A stretch of 64,000 nucleotides of DNA, taken from assembly GCA_036785325.1 (NCBI GenBank), contig JAXIVH010000038.1:1319501-1383500 (forward strand), in the 5' to 3' direction. Source of the stretch: Urophycis tenuis (lineage: Eukaryota > Chordata > Actinopteri > Gadiformes > Phycidae). Every line of letters starts with the position of its first letter. Position 1 is the first letter of the stretch. The translations under genes were made by a program, and so were the position numbers. The notes beneath the pieces are model-generated. The model searched no databases. It was not told the origin of the DNA and worked only from the letters and a program-made list of their open reading frames with translations. Of the stretch, positions 20,081-32,586 are shown piece after piece.

Positions 20081-20173
20081 TCGTTTTGTGAATAACAGTT
20101 GGTAAGGTAATATAAATGGGTTGTGTAGAGAGCCCGTTCTTTCGATGGCCCTGGCTCGGTTAGGTTCGTTAGA

Positions 20174-22554
20174 GTTATCTCGATGACCCCCCCCACCTCA
20201 TCCAACGACTCGGTTGTTGAATAGGGGATCAAAGGCAGTTGCACTCGCCAATATCTAGTCATCCGCAGCTCTCTTTTCCCATATTACCAAGAATGAAGTA
20301 AAACGAAATGGTTATCTGTCTTGTTGTGATATAACCGCTGATTTGGAGATATAGACTTGTTTTTCCTTTTCCCAAAGGTTTTCTTTGTTCCAAGATGAAG
20401 GTCAATCTAGTTTGATTGAAGGTACTTCCAATGCATTGGTATATTTACTTATTTGAATAAAGACGAGTCACAGCTGGAGTGAGACTTTTCTTTTCCATTT
20501 CTATTTTAGTATAAACGTGCTATCGAAATATTAGGACACGTCATCAGTAGTGGACCCTGGGATCATAGGGTGTTTCTGGCCATTGTCACTATACACCCTC
20601 ACCCAAGGGAGGCCCCCCCGAGAGTGATCAATTCTCAAGGTGTGTCGTTTCCGAAATGGAATTGGTATTGGGTTTAAGCTTTTTTAGGAGTGATCATTTG
20701 TTGAGGTAACGTCGAGGTAAGTAAAGGTAAGTAAAACACTTTTTAGGATACATTGTTTTGGTTATGGAGAGGAGGGGGCACATACTTACCCCCTGACCAG
20801 CACAAACCAGTTGTTAACACCGCTAGGTAGCCCTGGTTTGGCCAATCAGGGCCGGAGCTTGGTTCTTGTCCTCTGTTGGGTCCAGATGAACTAGCAGAAA
20901 ACTAGGGTCACGAAGGACCGAGGCCAGCCGTGACAAAGCACTGCCTCCACGGTCCCCCAATGCAGCTATCCTCAGCGATGGGTGTCCAGACCTAGGACAG
21001 ACCAAGACCAGCCCCGACCAGCGGTGCCTTCCCAGTCGGTCCCAGGGTAGGAAAGGCCAAGGCCAGCCGCGACTAAGCACTGCCTCCCTGGCCCCTCCAG
21101 GACCCCATGCCGAACAGCCTGTTAATAACAATTCCTGTGCCCCATACACCGCGCGACTACAGAGATTGTGTAGGAAGTTGACCTTAGAGAAGACTCAATG
21201 GCTTACTTTCCTCACCCAAAACAACAATTTCTTGGGGTAGTCTATTCTCGCCGTAGGTACTTCGGTAATGGGTTTTTTTGTGAAAAGTTTTCCGGATGAA
21301 ATGCATGCTGGGTAATTGTCTTCTTCCTCCAATATGTCAAGTGTAGGTTAAGGTTAGGGTAGATTTAGGGGTAGAGTTAGCAGTTAACCTTAACGTTAGG
21401 TTTGAAGTAAATGGGAGGGGTTGCGGTTAGGGTTAAGGTTAGGGCTGAGGTTAGGGTTAGGTATAAGGTTACGGTTTAGGGTTAAGGTTAGGGTTAAGGT
21501 TAGGGTTACGGTTAGGGCTAAGGTTAGGGCTAAGGTTAGAGTAAGGGTTAGGGTTAGCGTTACGGTTAGGGTAAGGTTAGGGTTAGGGTTAGAGGTTAGG
21601 GGTTAGGGGTTAGGGTTAAGATGAGGGCTGAGGTTAGGGTTAAGGTTAGGGCTGAGGTTAGGGTTAGGTTTAAGGTTAGGGATAAGGTTAGGGTTGGGGT
21701 TACGGCTGAGATTGGGGTTAAGGTTAGGGTTGAGGTTAGGGTTAGTGTTATGGATAAGGTTAGGTTAAGTGTTAGGGCCAAGGTTAGGGTTAAGGTTATG
21801 GTTAAGATTAGGGTTAGGGCTAGAATTAGGGTTAGGGCTAAGGTTAGGGTTAGGGTTAGGTTTAGCGTTACGGTTAGGGTAAGGTTAGGGTTAGGGTTAG
21901 AGGTTAGGGGTTAGGGGTTAGGGTTAAGATGAGGGCTGAGGTTAGGGTTAAGGTTAGGGCTGAGGTTAGGGTTAGGTTTAAGGTTAGGGATAAGGTTAGG
22001 GTTGGGGTTACGGCTGAGATTGGGGTTAAGGTTAGGGTTGAGGTTAGGGTTAGTGTTATGGATAAGGTTAGGTTAAGTGTTAGGGCCAAGGTTAGGGTTA
22101 AGGTTATGGTTAAGATTAGGGTTAGGGCTAGAATTAGGGTTAGGGCTAAGGTTAGGGTTAGGGTTATGGCTGAGGTTAGGGTTAAGGTTAGGTTTGAGGT
22201 TAGTGTTAAGGTTAGGGCCAAGGTTAGGGTTAGGGTTAAGGTTAGGGTTAGGGCTAAGGTTAGGGTTAGGTTTATGGCTGAGGCTAGGGTTAGGGCTAAA
22301 GTTAGGGCAAAGGTTAGAGTTAGGGTTAGCGTTAGAGTTAGGGTAGGGTTAGTGTTGGAGGTTAGGGTAGGCTTAGGGTTAGAGTTAGAGTAGGGGTTAG
22401 GGTTAGAGTTAGAGTAGGGGTTAGGGTTAGTGTTAAGGCTAAGGTTAGGGGTTGAGGTTAGTGTTAAGATTAGGGCCAAGGTAAGGGTTAGTGTTAGGGT
22501 TGAGTTAGGGTTAGGGCTAAGGTTAGGCCTATGGTTAGGGTTGGGTTCGTTAGA
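20174..22554. repeat. Tandem unit U2 (short, with 308-bp duplication, 2381 bp)
   Basis: Core 20174-21343, block 21344-22546. Carries CGGTTGTTGAA and GATGAAGGTC, which mark the second members of the dimers. Confidence 0.9.
21555..22170. repeat. 308-bp internal duplication of the hexamer block, U2
   Basis: Two tandem 308-bp copies start near 21555 and 21863; AAGATGAGGGCTGAGG recurs at 21617 and 21925. The second copy begins with a new junction word, GGTTTAGCG, where the first has GGGTTAGCG. Confidence 0.85.
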
Positions 22555-25346
22555 GTTATCTCGATGACCCCCCCCCCACCTCATCCAACGACTCGGTAGT
22601 TGAATAGGGGATCAAAGGCAGTTGCACTCGCCAATATCTAGTCATCCGCAGCTCTCTTTTCCCATATTACCAAGAATGAAGTAAAACGAAATGGTTATCT
22701 GTCTTGTTGTGATATAACCGCTGATTTGGAGATATAGACTTGTTTTTCCTTTTCCCAAAGGTTTTCTTTGTTCCAAGATGGAGGTCAATCTAGTTTGATT
22801 GAAGGTACTTCCAATGCATTGGTATATTTACTTATTTGAATAAAGACGAGTCACAGCTGGAGTGAGACTTTTCTTTTCCATTTCTATTTTAGTATAAACG
22901 TGCTATCGAAATATTAGGACACGTCATCAGTAGTGGACCCTGGGATCATAGGGTGTTTCTGGCCATTGTCACTATACACCCTCACCCAAGGGAGGCCCCC
23001 CCGAGAGTGATCAATTCTCAAGGTGTGTCGTTTCCGAAATGGAATTGGTATTGGGTTTAAGCTTTTTTAGGAGTGATCATTTGTTGAGGTAACGTCGAGG
23101 TAAGTAAAGGTAAGTAAAACACTTTTTAGGATACATTGTTTTGGTTATGGAGAGGAGGGGGCACATACTTACCCCCTGACCAGCACAAACCAGTTGTTAA
23201 CACCGCTAGGTAGCCCTGGTTTGGCCAATCAGGGCCGGAGCTTGGTTCTTGTCCTCTGTTGGGTCCAGATGAACTAGCAGAAAACTGGGGTCACGAAGGA
23301 CCGAGGCCAGCCGTGACAAAGCACTGCCTCCACGGTCCCCCAATGCAGCTATCCTCAGCGATGGGTGTCCAGACCTAGGAAAGACCAAGACCAGCCCCGA
23401 CCAGCGGTGCCTTCCCAGTCGGTCCCAGGGTAGGAAAGGCCAAGGCCAGCCGCGACTAAGCACTGCCTCCCTGGCCCCTCCAGGACCCCATGCCGAACAG
23501 CCTGTTAATAACAATTCCTGTGCCCCATACACCGCGCGACTACAGAGATTGTGTAGGAAGTTGACCTTAGAGAAGACTCAATGGCTTACTTTCCTCACCC
23601 AAAACAACAATTTCTTGGGGTAGTCTATTCTCGCCGTAGGTACTTCGGTAATGGGTTTTTTTGTGAAAAGTTTTCCGGATGAAATGCATGCTGGGTAATT
23701 GTCTTCTTCCTCCAATATGTCAAGTGTAGGTTAAGGTTAGGGTAGATTTAGGGGTAGAGTTAGCAGTTAACCTTAACGTTAGGTTTGAAGTAAATGGGAG
23801 GGGTTGCGGTTAGGGTTAAGGTTAGGGCTGAGGTTAGGGTTAGGTATAAGGTTACGGTTTAGGGTTAAGGTTAGGGTTAAGGTTAGGGTTACGGTTAGGG
23901 CTAAGGTTAGGGCTAAGGTTAGAGTAAGGGTTAGGGTTAGCGTTACGGTTAGGGTAAGGTTAGGGTTAGGGTTAGAGGTTAGGGGTTAGGGGTTAGGGTT
24001 AAGATGAGGGCTGAGGTTAGGGTTAAGGTTAGGGCTGAGGTTAGGGTTAGGTTTAAGGTTAGGGATAAGGTTAGGGTTGGGGTTACGGCTGAGATTGGGG
24101 TTAAGGTTAGGGTTGAGGTTAGGGTTAGTGTTATGGATTAGGTTAGGTTAAGTGTTAGGGCCAAGGTTAGGGTTAAGGTTATGGTTAAGATTAGGGTTAG
24201 GGCTAGAATTAGGGTTAGGGCTAAGGTTAGGGTTAGGGTTATGGCTGAGGTTAGGGTTAAGGTTAGGTTTGAGGTTAGTGTTAAGGTTAGGGCCAAGGTT
24301 AGGGTTAGGGTTAGGGTTAAGGTTAGGGTTAGGGCTAAGGTTAGGGTTAGGGTTATGGCTGAGGCTAGGGTTAGGGCTAAAGTTAGGGCAAAGGTTAGAG
24401 TTAGGGTTAGCGTTAGAGTTAGGGTAGGGTTAGTGTTGGAGGTTAGGGTAGGCTTAGGGTTAGAGTTAGAGTAGGGGTTAGGGTTAGAGTTAGAGTAGGG
24501 GTTAGGGTTAGTGTTAAGGCTAAGGTTAGGGGTTGAGGTTAGTGTTAAGATTAGGGCCAAGGTAAGGGTTAGTGTTAGGGTTGAGTTAGGGTTAGGGCTA
24601 AGGTTAGGCCTATGGTTAGGGTTGGGGTTGAGGTTATCCCTAGGGTTAGAGTTAGAGCTAGAGATTGAGGAAGGTAGAGTCAAGGTGAGACAGTCTGTAC
24701 GGACTGAACTCACCCCCGCCGGATCGGGCTAGTACACTCTATCTCCCCCAACTCCCTCATTTCCATGAGGGAAGACAGGGGAGAAGAGATGGGAGGAGTA
24801 TATATATTTAATATATATTTTTTTAGTAAATAAATACATCGAGAGACTCACAGCTGGAGTGGGTTTTAATCTTTGTATTCAAGGTTGTTCCTCCTCTTTT
24901 GATTCCTCGCTGGTGGTGCGTCGTCTCCACCTAGTGGTCGTTTTGTGAAGAAGAGTTATAGAAATAGAAATAGAAATACTCTATTGTTCCCAGGTTGGGA
25001 AATTGCATTAATAGGTAAGTAATAATAATAATAACAATAATAATAGGTAATTGCAATAGTTGGTAAGGTAATCTATATTTAATTTATTTATTTATATTTG
25101 TATATTTATTTAGTCTATTTATTTATTCATTTTTGTTTATTTATTTATTTAGATAAAGAGGATCACAGCTGGAGTGAGTTTTTAGTCTTTGTGTTAAAGG
25201 CTGGTTGCCTTCTTTTGATTCTTCAGTGGTGGTCCATCGCCTCCATCTAGTGGTCGTTTTATGAATAACAGTTGGTAAGGTAATATAAATGGGTTGTGTA
25301 GAGAGCCCGTTCTTTCGATGGCCCTGGCTCGGTTAGGTTCGTTAGA
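22555..25346. repeat. Tandem unit U3 (L, 2792 bp)
   Basis: Core 22555-23726, block 23727-24626, cassette 24627-25335. Private changes: ATGGATTAGG near 24133 and one additional TTAGGG near 24310. Confidence 0.9.
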
Positions 25347-27727
25347 GTTATCTCGATGACCCCCCCCACCTCATCCAACGACTCGGTTGTTGAATAGGGG
25401 ATCAAAGGCAGTTGCACTCGCCAATATCTAGTCATCCGCAGCTCTCTTTTCCCATATTACCAAGAATGAAGTAAAACGAAATGGTTATCTGTCTTGTTGT
25501 GATATAACCGCTGATTTGGAGATATAGACTTGTTTTTCCTTTTCCCAAAGGTTTTCTTTGTTCCAAGATGAAGGTCAATCTAGTTTGATTGAAGGTACTT
25601 CCAATGCATTGGTATATTTACTTATTTGAATAAAGACGAGTCACAGCTGGAGTGAGACTTTTCTTTTCCATTTCTATTTTAGTATAAACGTGCTATCGAA
25701 ATATTAGGACACGTCATCAGTAGTGGACCCTGGGATCATAGGGTGTTTCTGGCCATTGTCACTATACACCCTCACCCAAGGGAGGCCCCCCCGAGAGTGA
25801 TCAATTCTCAAGGTGTGTCGTTTCCGAAATGGAATTGGTATTGGGTTTAAGCTTTTTTAGGAGTGATCATTTGTTGAGGTAACGTCGAGGTAAGTAAAGG
25901 TAAGTAAAACACTTTTTAGGATACATTGTTTTGGTTATGGAGAGGAGGGGGCACATACTTACCCCCTGACCAGCACAAACCAGTTGTTAACACCGCTAGG
26001 TAGCCCTGGTTTGGCCAATCAGGGCCGGAGCTTGGTTCTTGTCCTCTGTTGGGTCCAGATGAACTAGCAGAAAACTAGGGTCACGAAGGACCGAGGCCAG
26101 CCGTGACAAAGCACTGCCTCCACGGTCCCCCAATGCAGCTATCCTCAGCGATGGGTGTCCAGACCTAGGACAGACCAAGACCAGCCCCGACCAGCGGTGC
26201 CTTCCCAGTCGGTCCCAGGGTAGGAAAGGCCAAGGCCAGCCGCGACTAAGCACTGCCTCCCTGGCCCCTCCAGGACCCCATGCCGAACAGCCTGTTAATA
26301 ACAATTCCTGTGCCCCATACACCGCGCGACTACAGAGATTGTGTAGGAAGTTGACCTTAGAGAAGACTCAATGGCTTACTTTCCTCACCCAAAACAACAA
26401 TTTCTTGGGGTAGTCTATTCTCGCCGTAGGTACTTCGGTAATGGGTTTTTTTGTGAAAAGTTTTCCGGATGAAATGCATGCTGGGTAATTGTCTTCTTCC
26501 TCCAATATGTCAAGTGTAGGTTAAGGTTAGGGTAGATTTAGGGGTAGAGTTAGCAGTTAACCTTAACGTTAGGTTTGAAGTAAATGGGAGGGGTTGCGGT
26601 TAGGGTTAAGGTTAGGGCTGAGGTTAGGGTTAGGTATAAGGTTACGGTTTAGGGTTAAGGTTAGGGTTAAGGTTAGGGTTACGGTTAGGGCTAAGGTTAG
26701 GGCTAAGGTTAGAGTAAGGGTTAGGGTTAGCGTTACGGTTAGGGTAAGGTTAGGGTTAGGGTTAGAGGTTAGGGGTTAGGGGTTAGGGTTAAGATGAGGG
26801 CTGAGGTTAGGGTTAAGGTTAGGGCTGAGGTTAGGGTTAGGTTTAAGGTTAGGGATAAGGTTAGGGTTGGGGTTACGGCTGAGATTGGGGTTAAGGTTAG
26901 GGTTGAGGTTAGGGTTAGTGTTATGGATAAGGTTAGGTTAAGTGTTAGGGCCAAGGTTAGGGTTAAGGTTATGGTTAAGATTAGGGTTAGGGCTAGAATT
27001 AGGGTTAGGGCTAAGGTTAGGGTTAGGGTTAGGTTTAGCGTTACGGTTAGGGTAAGGTTAGGGTTAGGGTTAGAGGTTAGGGGTTAGGGGTTAGGGTTAA
27101 GATGAGGGCTGAGGTTAGGGTTAAGGTTAGGGCTGAGGTTAGGGTTAGGTTTAAGGTTAGGGATAAGGTTAGGGTTGGGGTTACGGCTGAGATTGGGGTT
27201 AAGGTTAGGGTTGAGGTTAGGGTTAGTGTTATGGATAAGGTTAGGTTAAGTGTTAGGGCCAAGGTTAGGGTTAAGGTTATGGTTAAGATTAGGGTTAGGG
27301 CTAGAATTAGGGTTAGGGCTAAGGTTAGGGTTAGGGTTATGGCTGAGGTTAGGGTTAAGGTTAGGTTTGAGGTTAGTGTTAAGGTTAGGGCCAAGGTTAG
27401 GGTTAGGGTTAAGGTTAGGGTTAGGGCTAAGGTTAGGGTTAGGTTTATGGCTGAGGCTAGGGTTAGGGCTAAAGTTAGGGCAAAGGTTAGAGTTAGGGTT
27501 AGCGTTAGAGTTAGGGTAGGGTTAGTGTTGGAGGTTAGGGTAGGCTTAGGGTTAGAGTTAGAGTAGGGGTTAGGGTTAGAGTTAGAGTAGGGGTTAGGGT
27601 TAGTGTTAAGGCTAAGGTTAGGGGTTGAGGTTAGTGTTAAGATTAGGGCCAAGGTAAGGGTTAGTGTTAGGGTTGAGTTAGGGTTAGGGCTAAGGTTAGG
27701 CCTATGGTTAGGGTTGGGTTCGTTAGA
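25347..27727. repeat. Tandem unit U4 (short, with 308-bp duplication, 2381 bp)
   Basis: Core 25347-26516, block 26517-27719. The duplication copies start near 26728 and 27036, with the same GGTTTAGCG junction as U2. Confidence 0.9.
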
Positions 27728-30513
27728 GTTATCTCGATGACCCCCCCCCCACCTCATCCAACGACTCGGTAGTTGAATAGGGGATCAAAGGCAGTTGCAC
27801 TCGCCAATATCTAGTCATCCGCAGCTCTCTTTTCCCATATTACCAAGAATGAAGTAAAACGAAATGGTTATCTGTCTTGTTGTGATATAACCGCTGATTT
27901 GGAGATATAGACTTGTTTTTCCTTTTCCCAAAGGTTTTCTTTGTTCCAAGATGGAGGTCAATCTAGTTTGATTGAAGGTACTTCCAATGCATTGGTATAT
28001 TTACTTATTTGAATAAAGACGAGTCACAGCTGGAGTGAGACTTTTCTTTTCCATTTCTATTTTAGTATAAACGTGCTATCGAAATATTAGGACACGTCAT
28101 CAGTAGTGGACCCTGGGATCATAGGGTGTTTCTGGCCATTGTCACTATACACCCTCACCCAAGGGAGGCCCCCCCGAGAGTGATCAATTCTCAAGGTGTG
28201 TCGTTTCCGAAATGGAATTGGTATTGGGTTTAAGCTTTTTTAGGAGTGATCATTTGTTGAGGTAACGTCGAGGTAAGTAAAGGTAAGTAAAACACTTTTT
28301 AGGATACATTGTTTTGGTTATGGAGAGGAGGGGGCACATACTTACCCCCTGACCAGCACAAACCAGTTGTTAACACCGCTAGGTAGCCCTGGTTTGGCCA
28401 ATCAGGGCCGGAGCTTGGTTCTTGTCCTCTGTTGGGACCAGATGAACTAGCAGAAAACTGGGGTCACGAAGGACCGAGGCCAGCCGTGACAAAGCACTGC
28501 CTCCACGGTCCCCCAATGCAGCTATCCTCAGCGATGGGTGTCCAGACCTAGGAAAGACCAAGACCAGCCCCGATCAGCGGTGCCTTCCCAGTCGGTCCCA
28601 GGGTAGGAAAGGCCAAGGCCAGCCGCGACTAAGCACTGCCTCCCTGGCCCCTCCAGGACCCCATGCCGAACAGCCTGTTAATAACAATTCCTGTGCCCCA
28701 TACACCGCGCGACTACAGAGATTGTGTAGGAAGTTGACCTTAGAGAAGACTCAATGGCTTACTTTCCTCACCCAAAACAACAATTTCTTGGGGTAGTCTA
28801 TTCTCGCCGTAGGTACTTCGGTAATGGGTTTTTTTGTGAAAAGTTTTCCGGATGAAATGCATGCTGGGTAATTGTCTTCTTCCTCCAATATGTCAAGTGT
28901 AGGTTAAGGTTAGGGTAGATTTAGGGGTAGAGTTAGCAGTTAACCTTAACGTTAGGTTTGAAGTAAATGGGAGGGGTTGCGGTTAGGGTTAAGGTTAGGG
29001 CTGAGGTTAGGGTTAGGTATAAGGTTACGGTTTAGGGTTAAGGTTAGGGTTAAGGTTAGGGTTACGGTTAGGGCTAAGGTTAGGGCTAAGGTTAGAGTAA
29101 GGGTTAGGGTTAGCGTTACGGTTAGGGTAAGGTTAGGGTTAGGGTTAGAGGTTAGGGGTTAGGGGTTAGGGTTAAGATGAGGGCTGAGGTTAGGGTTAAG
29201 GTTAGGGCTGAGGTTAGGGTTAGGTTTAAGGTTAGGGATAAGGTTAGGGTTGGGGTTACGGCTGAGATTGGGGTTAAGGTTAGGGTTGAGGTTAGGGTTA
29301 GTGTTATGGATAAGGTTAGGTTAAGTGTTAGGGCCAAGGTTAGGGTTAAGGTTATGGTTAAGATTAGGGTTAGGGCTAGAATTAGGGTTAGGGCTAAGGT
29401 TAGGGTTAGGGTTATGGCTGAGGTTAGGGTTAAGGTTAGGTTTGAGGTTAGTGTTAAGGTTAGGGCCAAGGTTAGGGTTAGGGTTAAGGTTAGGGTTAGG
29501 GCTAAGGTTAGGGTTAGGGTTATGGCTGAGGCTAGGGTTAGGGCTAAAGTTAGGGCAAAGGTTAGAGTTAGGGTTAGCGTTAGAGTTAGGGTAGGGTTAG
29601 TGTTGGAGGTTAGGGTAGGCTTAGGGTTAGAGTTAGAGTAGGGGTTAGGGTTAGAGTTAGAGTAGGGGTTAGGGTTAGTGTTAAGGCTAAGGTTAGGGGT
29701 TGAGGTTAGTGTTAAGATTAGGGCCAAGGTAAGGGTTAGTGTTAGGGTTGAGTTAGGGTTAGGGCTAAGGTTAGGCCTATGGTTAGGGTTGGGGTTGAGG
29801 TTATCCCTAGGGTTAGAGTTAGAGCTAGAGATTGAGGAAGGTAGAGTCAAGGTGAGACAGTCTGTACGGACTGAACTCACCCCCGCCGGATCGGGCTAGT
29901 ACACTCTATCTCCCCCAACTCCCTCATTTCCATGAGGGAAGACAGGGGAGAAGAGATGGGAGGAGTATATATATTTAATATATATTTTTTTAGTAAATAA
30001 ATACATCGAGAGACTCACCGCTGGAGTGGGTTTTAATCTTTGTATTCAAGGTTGTTCCTCCTCTTTTGATTCCTCGCTGGTGGTGCGTCGTCTCCACCTA
30101 GTGGTCGTTTTGTGAAGAAGAGTTATAGAAATAGAAATAGAAATACTCTATTGTTCCCAGGTTGGGAAATTGCATTAATAGGTAAGTAATAATAATAATA
30201 ACAATAATAATAGGTAATTGCAATAGTTGGTAAGGTAATCTATATTTAATTTATTTATTTATATTTGTATATTTATTTAGTCTATTTATTTATTCATTTT
30301 TGTTTATTTATTTATTTAGATAAAGAGGATCACAGCTGGAGTGAGTTTTTAGTCTTTGTGTTAAAGGCTGGTTGCCTTCTTTTGATTCTTCAGTGGTGGT
30401 CCATCGCCTCCATCTAGTGGTCGTTTTGTGAATAACAGTTGGTAAGGTAATATAAATGGGTTGTGTAGAGAGCCCGTTCTTTCGATGGCCCTGGCTCGGT
30501 TAGGTTCGTTAGA
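27728..30513. repeat. Tandem unit U5 (L, 2786 bp)
   Basis: Core 27728-28899, block 28900-29793, cassette 29794-30502. Private changes GTTGGGACCAG (28432) and CGATCAGCGG (28572); the latter puts a stop into the minus-strand frame. Confidence 0.9.
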
Positions 30514-32586
30514 GTTATCTCGATGACCCCCCCCACCTCATCCAACGACTCGGTTGTTGAATAGGGGATCAAAGGCAGTTGCACTCGCCAATATCTAGTC
30601 ATCCGCAGCTCTCTTTTCCCATATTACCAAGAATGAAGTAAAACGAAATGGTTATCTGTCTTGTTGTGATATAACCGCTGATTTGGAGATATAGACTTGT
30701 TTTTCCTTTTCCCAAAGGTTTTCTTTGTTCCAAGATGAAGGTCAATCTAGTTTGATTGAAGGTACTTCCAATGCATTGGTATATTTACTTATTTGAATAA
30801 AGACGAGTCACAGCTGAAGTGAGACTTTTCTTTTCCATTTCTATTTTAGTATAAACGTGCTATCGAAATATTAGGACACGTCATCAGTAGTGGACCCTGG
30901 GATCATAGGGTGTTTCTGGCCATTGTCACTATACACCCTCACCCAAGGGAGGCCCCCCCGAGAGTGATCAATTCTCAAGGTGTGTCGTTTCCGAAATGGA
31001 ATTGGTATTGGGTTTAAGCTTTTTTAGGAGTGATCATTTGTTGAGGTAACGTCGAGGTAAGTAAAGGTAAGTAAAACACTTTTTAGGATACATTGTTTTG
31101 GTTATGGAGAGGAGGGGGCACATACTTACCCCCTGACCAGCACAAACCAGTTGTTAACACCGCTAGGTAGCCCTGGTTTGGCCAATCAGGGCCGGAGCTT
31201 GGTTCTTGTCCTCTGTTGGGTCCAGATGAACTAGCAGAAAACTGGGGTCACGAAGGACCGAGGCCAGCCGTGACAAAGCACTGCCTCCACGGTCCCCCAA
31301 TGCAGCTATCCTCAGCGATGGGTGTCCAGACCTAGGAAAGACCAAGACCAGCCCCGACCAGCGGTGCCTTCCCAGTCGGTCCCAGGGTAGGAAAGGCCAA
31401 GGCCAGCCGCGACTAAGCACTGCCTCCCTGGCCCCTCCAGGACCCCATGCCGAACAGCCTGTTAATAACAATTCCTGTGCCCCATACACCGCGCGACTAC
31501 AGAGATTGTGTAGGAAGTTGACCTTAGAGAAGACTCAATGGCTTACTTTCCTCACCCAAAACAACAATTTCTTGGGGTAGTCTATTCTCGCCGTAGGTAC
31601 TTCGGTAATGGGTTTTTTTGTGAAAAGTTTTCCGGATGAAATGCATGCTGGGTAATTGTCTTCTTCCTCCAATATGTCAAGTGTAGGTTAAGGTTAGGGT
31701 AGATTTAGGGGTAGAGTTAGCAGTTAACCTTAACGTTAGGTTTGAAGTAAATGGGAGGGGTTGCGGTTAGGGTTAAGGTTAGGGCTGAGGTTAGGGTTAG
31801 GTATAAGGTTACGGTTTAGGGTTAAGGTTAGGGTTAAGGTTAGGGTTACGGTTAGGGCTAAGGTTAGGGCTAAGGTTAGAGTAAGGGTTAGGTTTAGCGT
31901 TACGGTTAGGGTAAGGTTAGGGTTAGGGTTAGAGGTTAGGGGTTAGGGGTTAGGGTTAAGATGAGGGCTGAGGTTAGGGTTAAGGTTAGGGCTGAGGTTA
32001 GGGTTAGGTTTAAGGTTAGGGATAAGGTTAGGGTTGGGGTTACGGCTGAGATTGGGGTTAAGGTTAGGGTTGAGGTTAGGGTTAGTGTTATGGATAAGGT
32101 TAGGTTAAGTGTTAGGGCCAAGGTTAGGGTTAAGGTTATGGTTAAGATTAGGGTTAGGGCTAGAATTAGGGTTAGGGCTAAGGTTAGGGTTAGGGTTATG
32201 GCTGAGGTTAGGGTTAAGGTTAGGTTTGAGGTTAGTGTTAAGGTTAGGGCCAAGGTTAGGGTTAGGGTTAAGGTTAGGGTTAGGGCTAAGGTTAGGGTTA
32301 GGGTTATGGCTGAGGCTAGGGTTAGGGCTAAAGTTAGGGCAAAGGTTAGAGTTAGGGTTAGCGTTAGAGTTAGGGTAGGGTTAGTGTTGGAGGTTAGGGT
32401 AGGCTTAGGGTTAGAGTTAGAGTAGGGGTTAGGGTTAGAGTTAGAGTAGGGGTTAGGGTTAGTGTTAAGGCTAAGGTTAGGGGTTGAGGTTAGTGTTAAG
32501 ATTAGGGCCAAGGTAAGGGTTAGTGTTAGGGTTGAGTTAGGGTTAGGGCTAAGGTTAGGCCTATGGTTAGGGTTGGGTTCGTTAGA
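30514..32586. repeat. Tandem unit U6 (short, 2073 bp, apparent recombinant)
   Basis: Core 30514-31683, block 31684-32578. It lacks the 308-bp duplication but carries GGTTTAGCG at 31892, the word otherwise seen only at the duplication junction in U2 and U4. It therefore looks like a U2-type block in which the two copies recombined and one was lost. Confidence 0.85.

Larger units (their letters stand above)
19661..20092. repeat. Diverged 120-bp direct repeat inside the cassette
   Basis: Copy a (19661-19785) and copy b (19972-20092) share AATAAA-like starts, CTGGAGTG, TCTTTTGATTC and CTAGTGGTCGTTTTGTGAA. The opening word (ACAGCTGGAGTGAG) also occurs in every core, for example at 17696, and in U0 it is preceded by ATAAAGAGGAGTC, closest to copy b. 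It may derive from a retroelement end (poly(A) signal followed by a conserved tail), but I cannot name it. Confidence 0.6.
19463..20162. repeat. 700-bp cassette that defines L units (representative, U1)
   Basis: Short units go straight from GTTGGG to TTCGTTAGAG; L units insert this cassette between them. In order it holds: the last variant hexamers, a 31-nt hairpin, a CCTCAT/ATGAGG hairpin (near 19593), an AT-rich stretch, direct repeat copy a, a reversed retroposon tail, AAT repeats, a TTTA-rich stretch and direct repeat copy b. Other cassettes: 24627-25335, 29794-30502, 34646-35354, 37433-38132, 40209-40917, 42993-43701, 47859-48567, 52742-53450, 55526-56234, 60409-61117. Those of U1 and U8 are 9 bp shorter in the AAT run. 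Confidence 0.9.
17398..20173. repeat. Tandem unit U1 (L, 2776 bp)
   Basis: Core 17398-18568, TTAGGG-variant block 18569-19462, cassette 19463-20162. First unit of the homogenised series and first half of an L-S dimer. Its hairpin loop differs from all others (CTTTACGG instead of CTGTACGG). Confidence 0.9.
17398..22554. repeat. Dimeric higher-order repeat, copy 1 (U1-U2, 5157 bp)
   Basis: An L unit followed by an S unit with the 308-bp duplication. It pairs with U3-U4: U2 and U4 alone share ACTAGGGTCACG and AGGACAGACC in the core plus the duplication. Confidence 0.8.
22555..27727. repeat. Dimeric higher-order repeat, copy 2 (U3-U4, 5173 bp)
   Basis: Equivalent positions in U2 and U4 are 5173 bp apart and share private variants, so the L-S pair was duplicated as a block. 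Confidence 0.8.
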
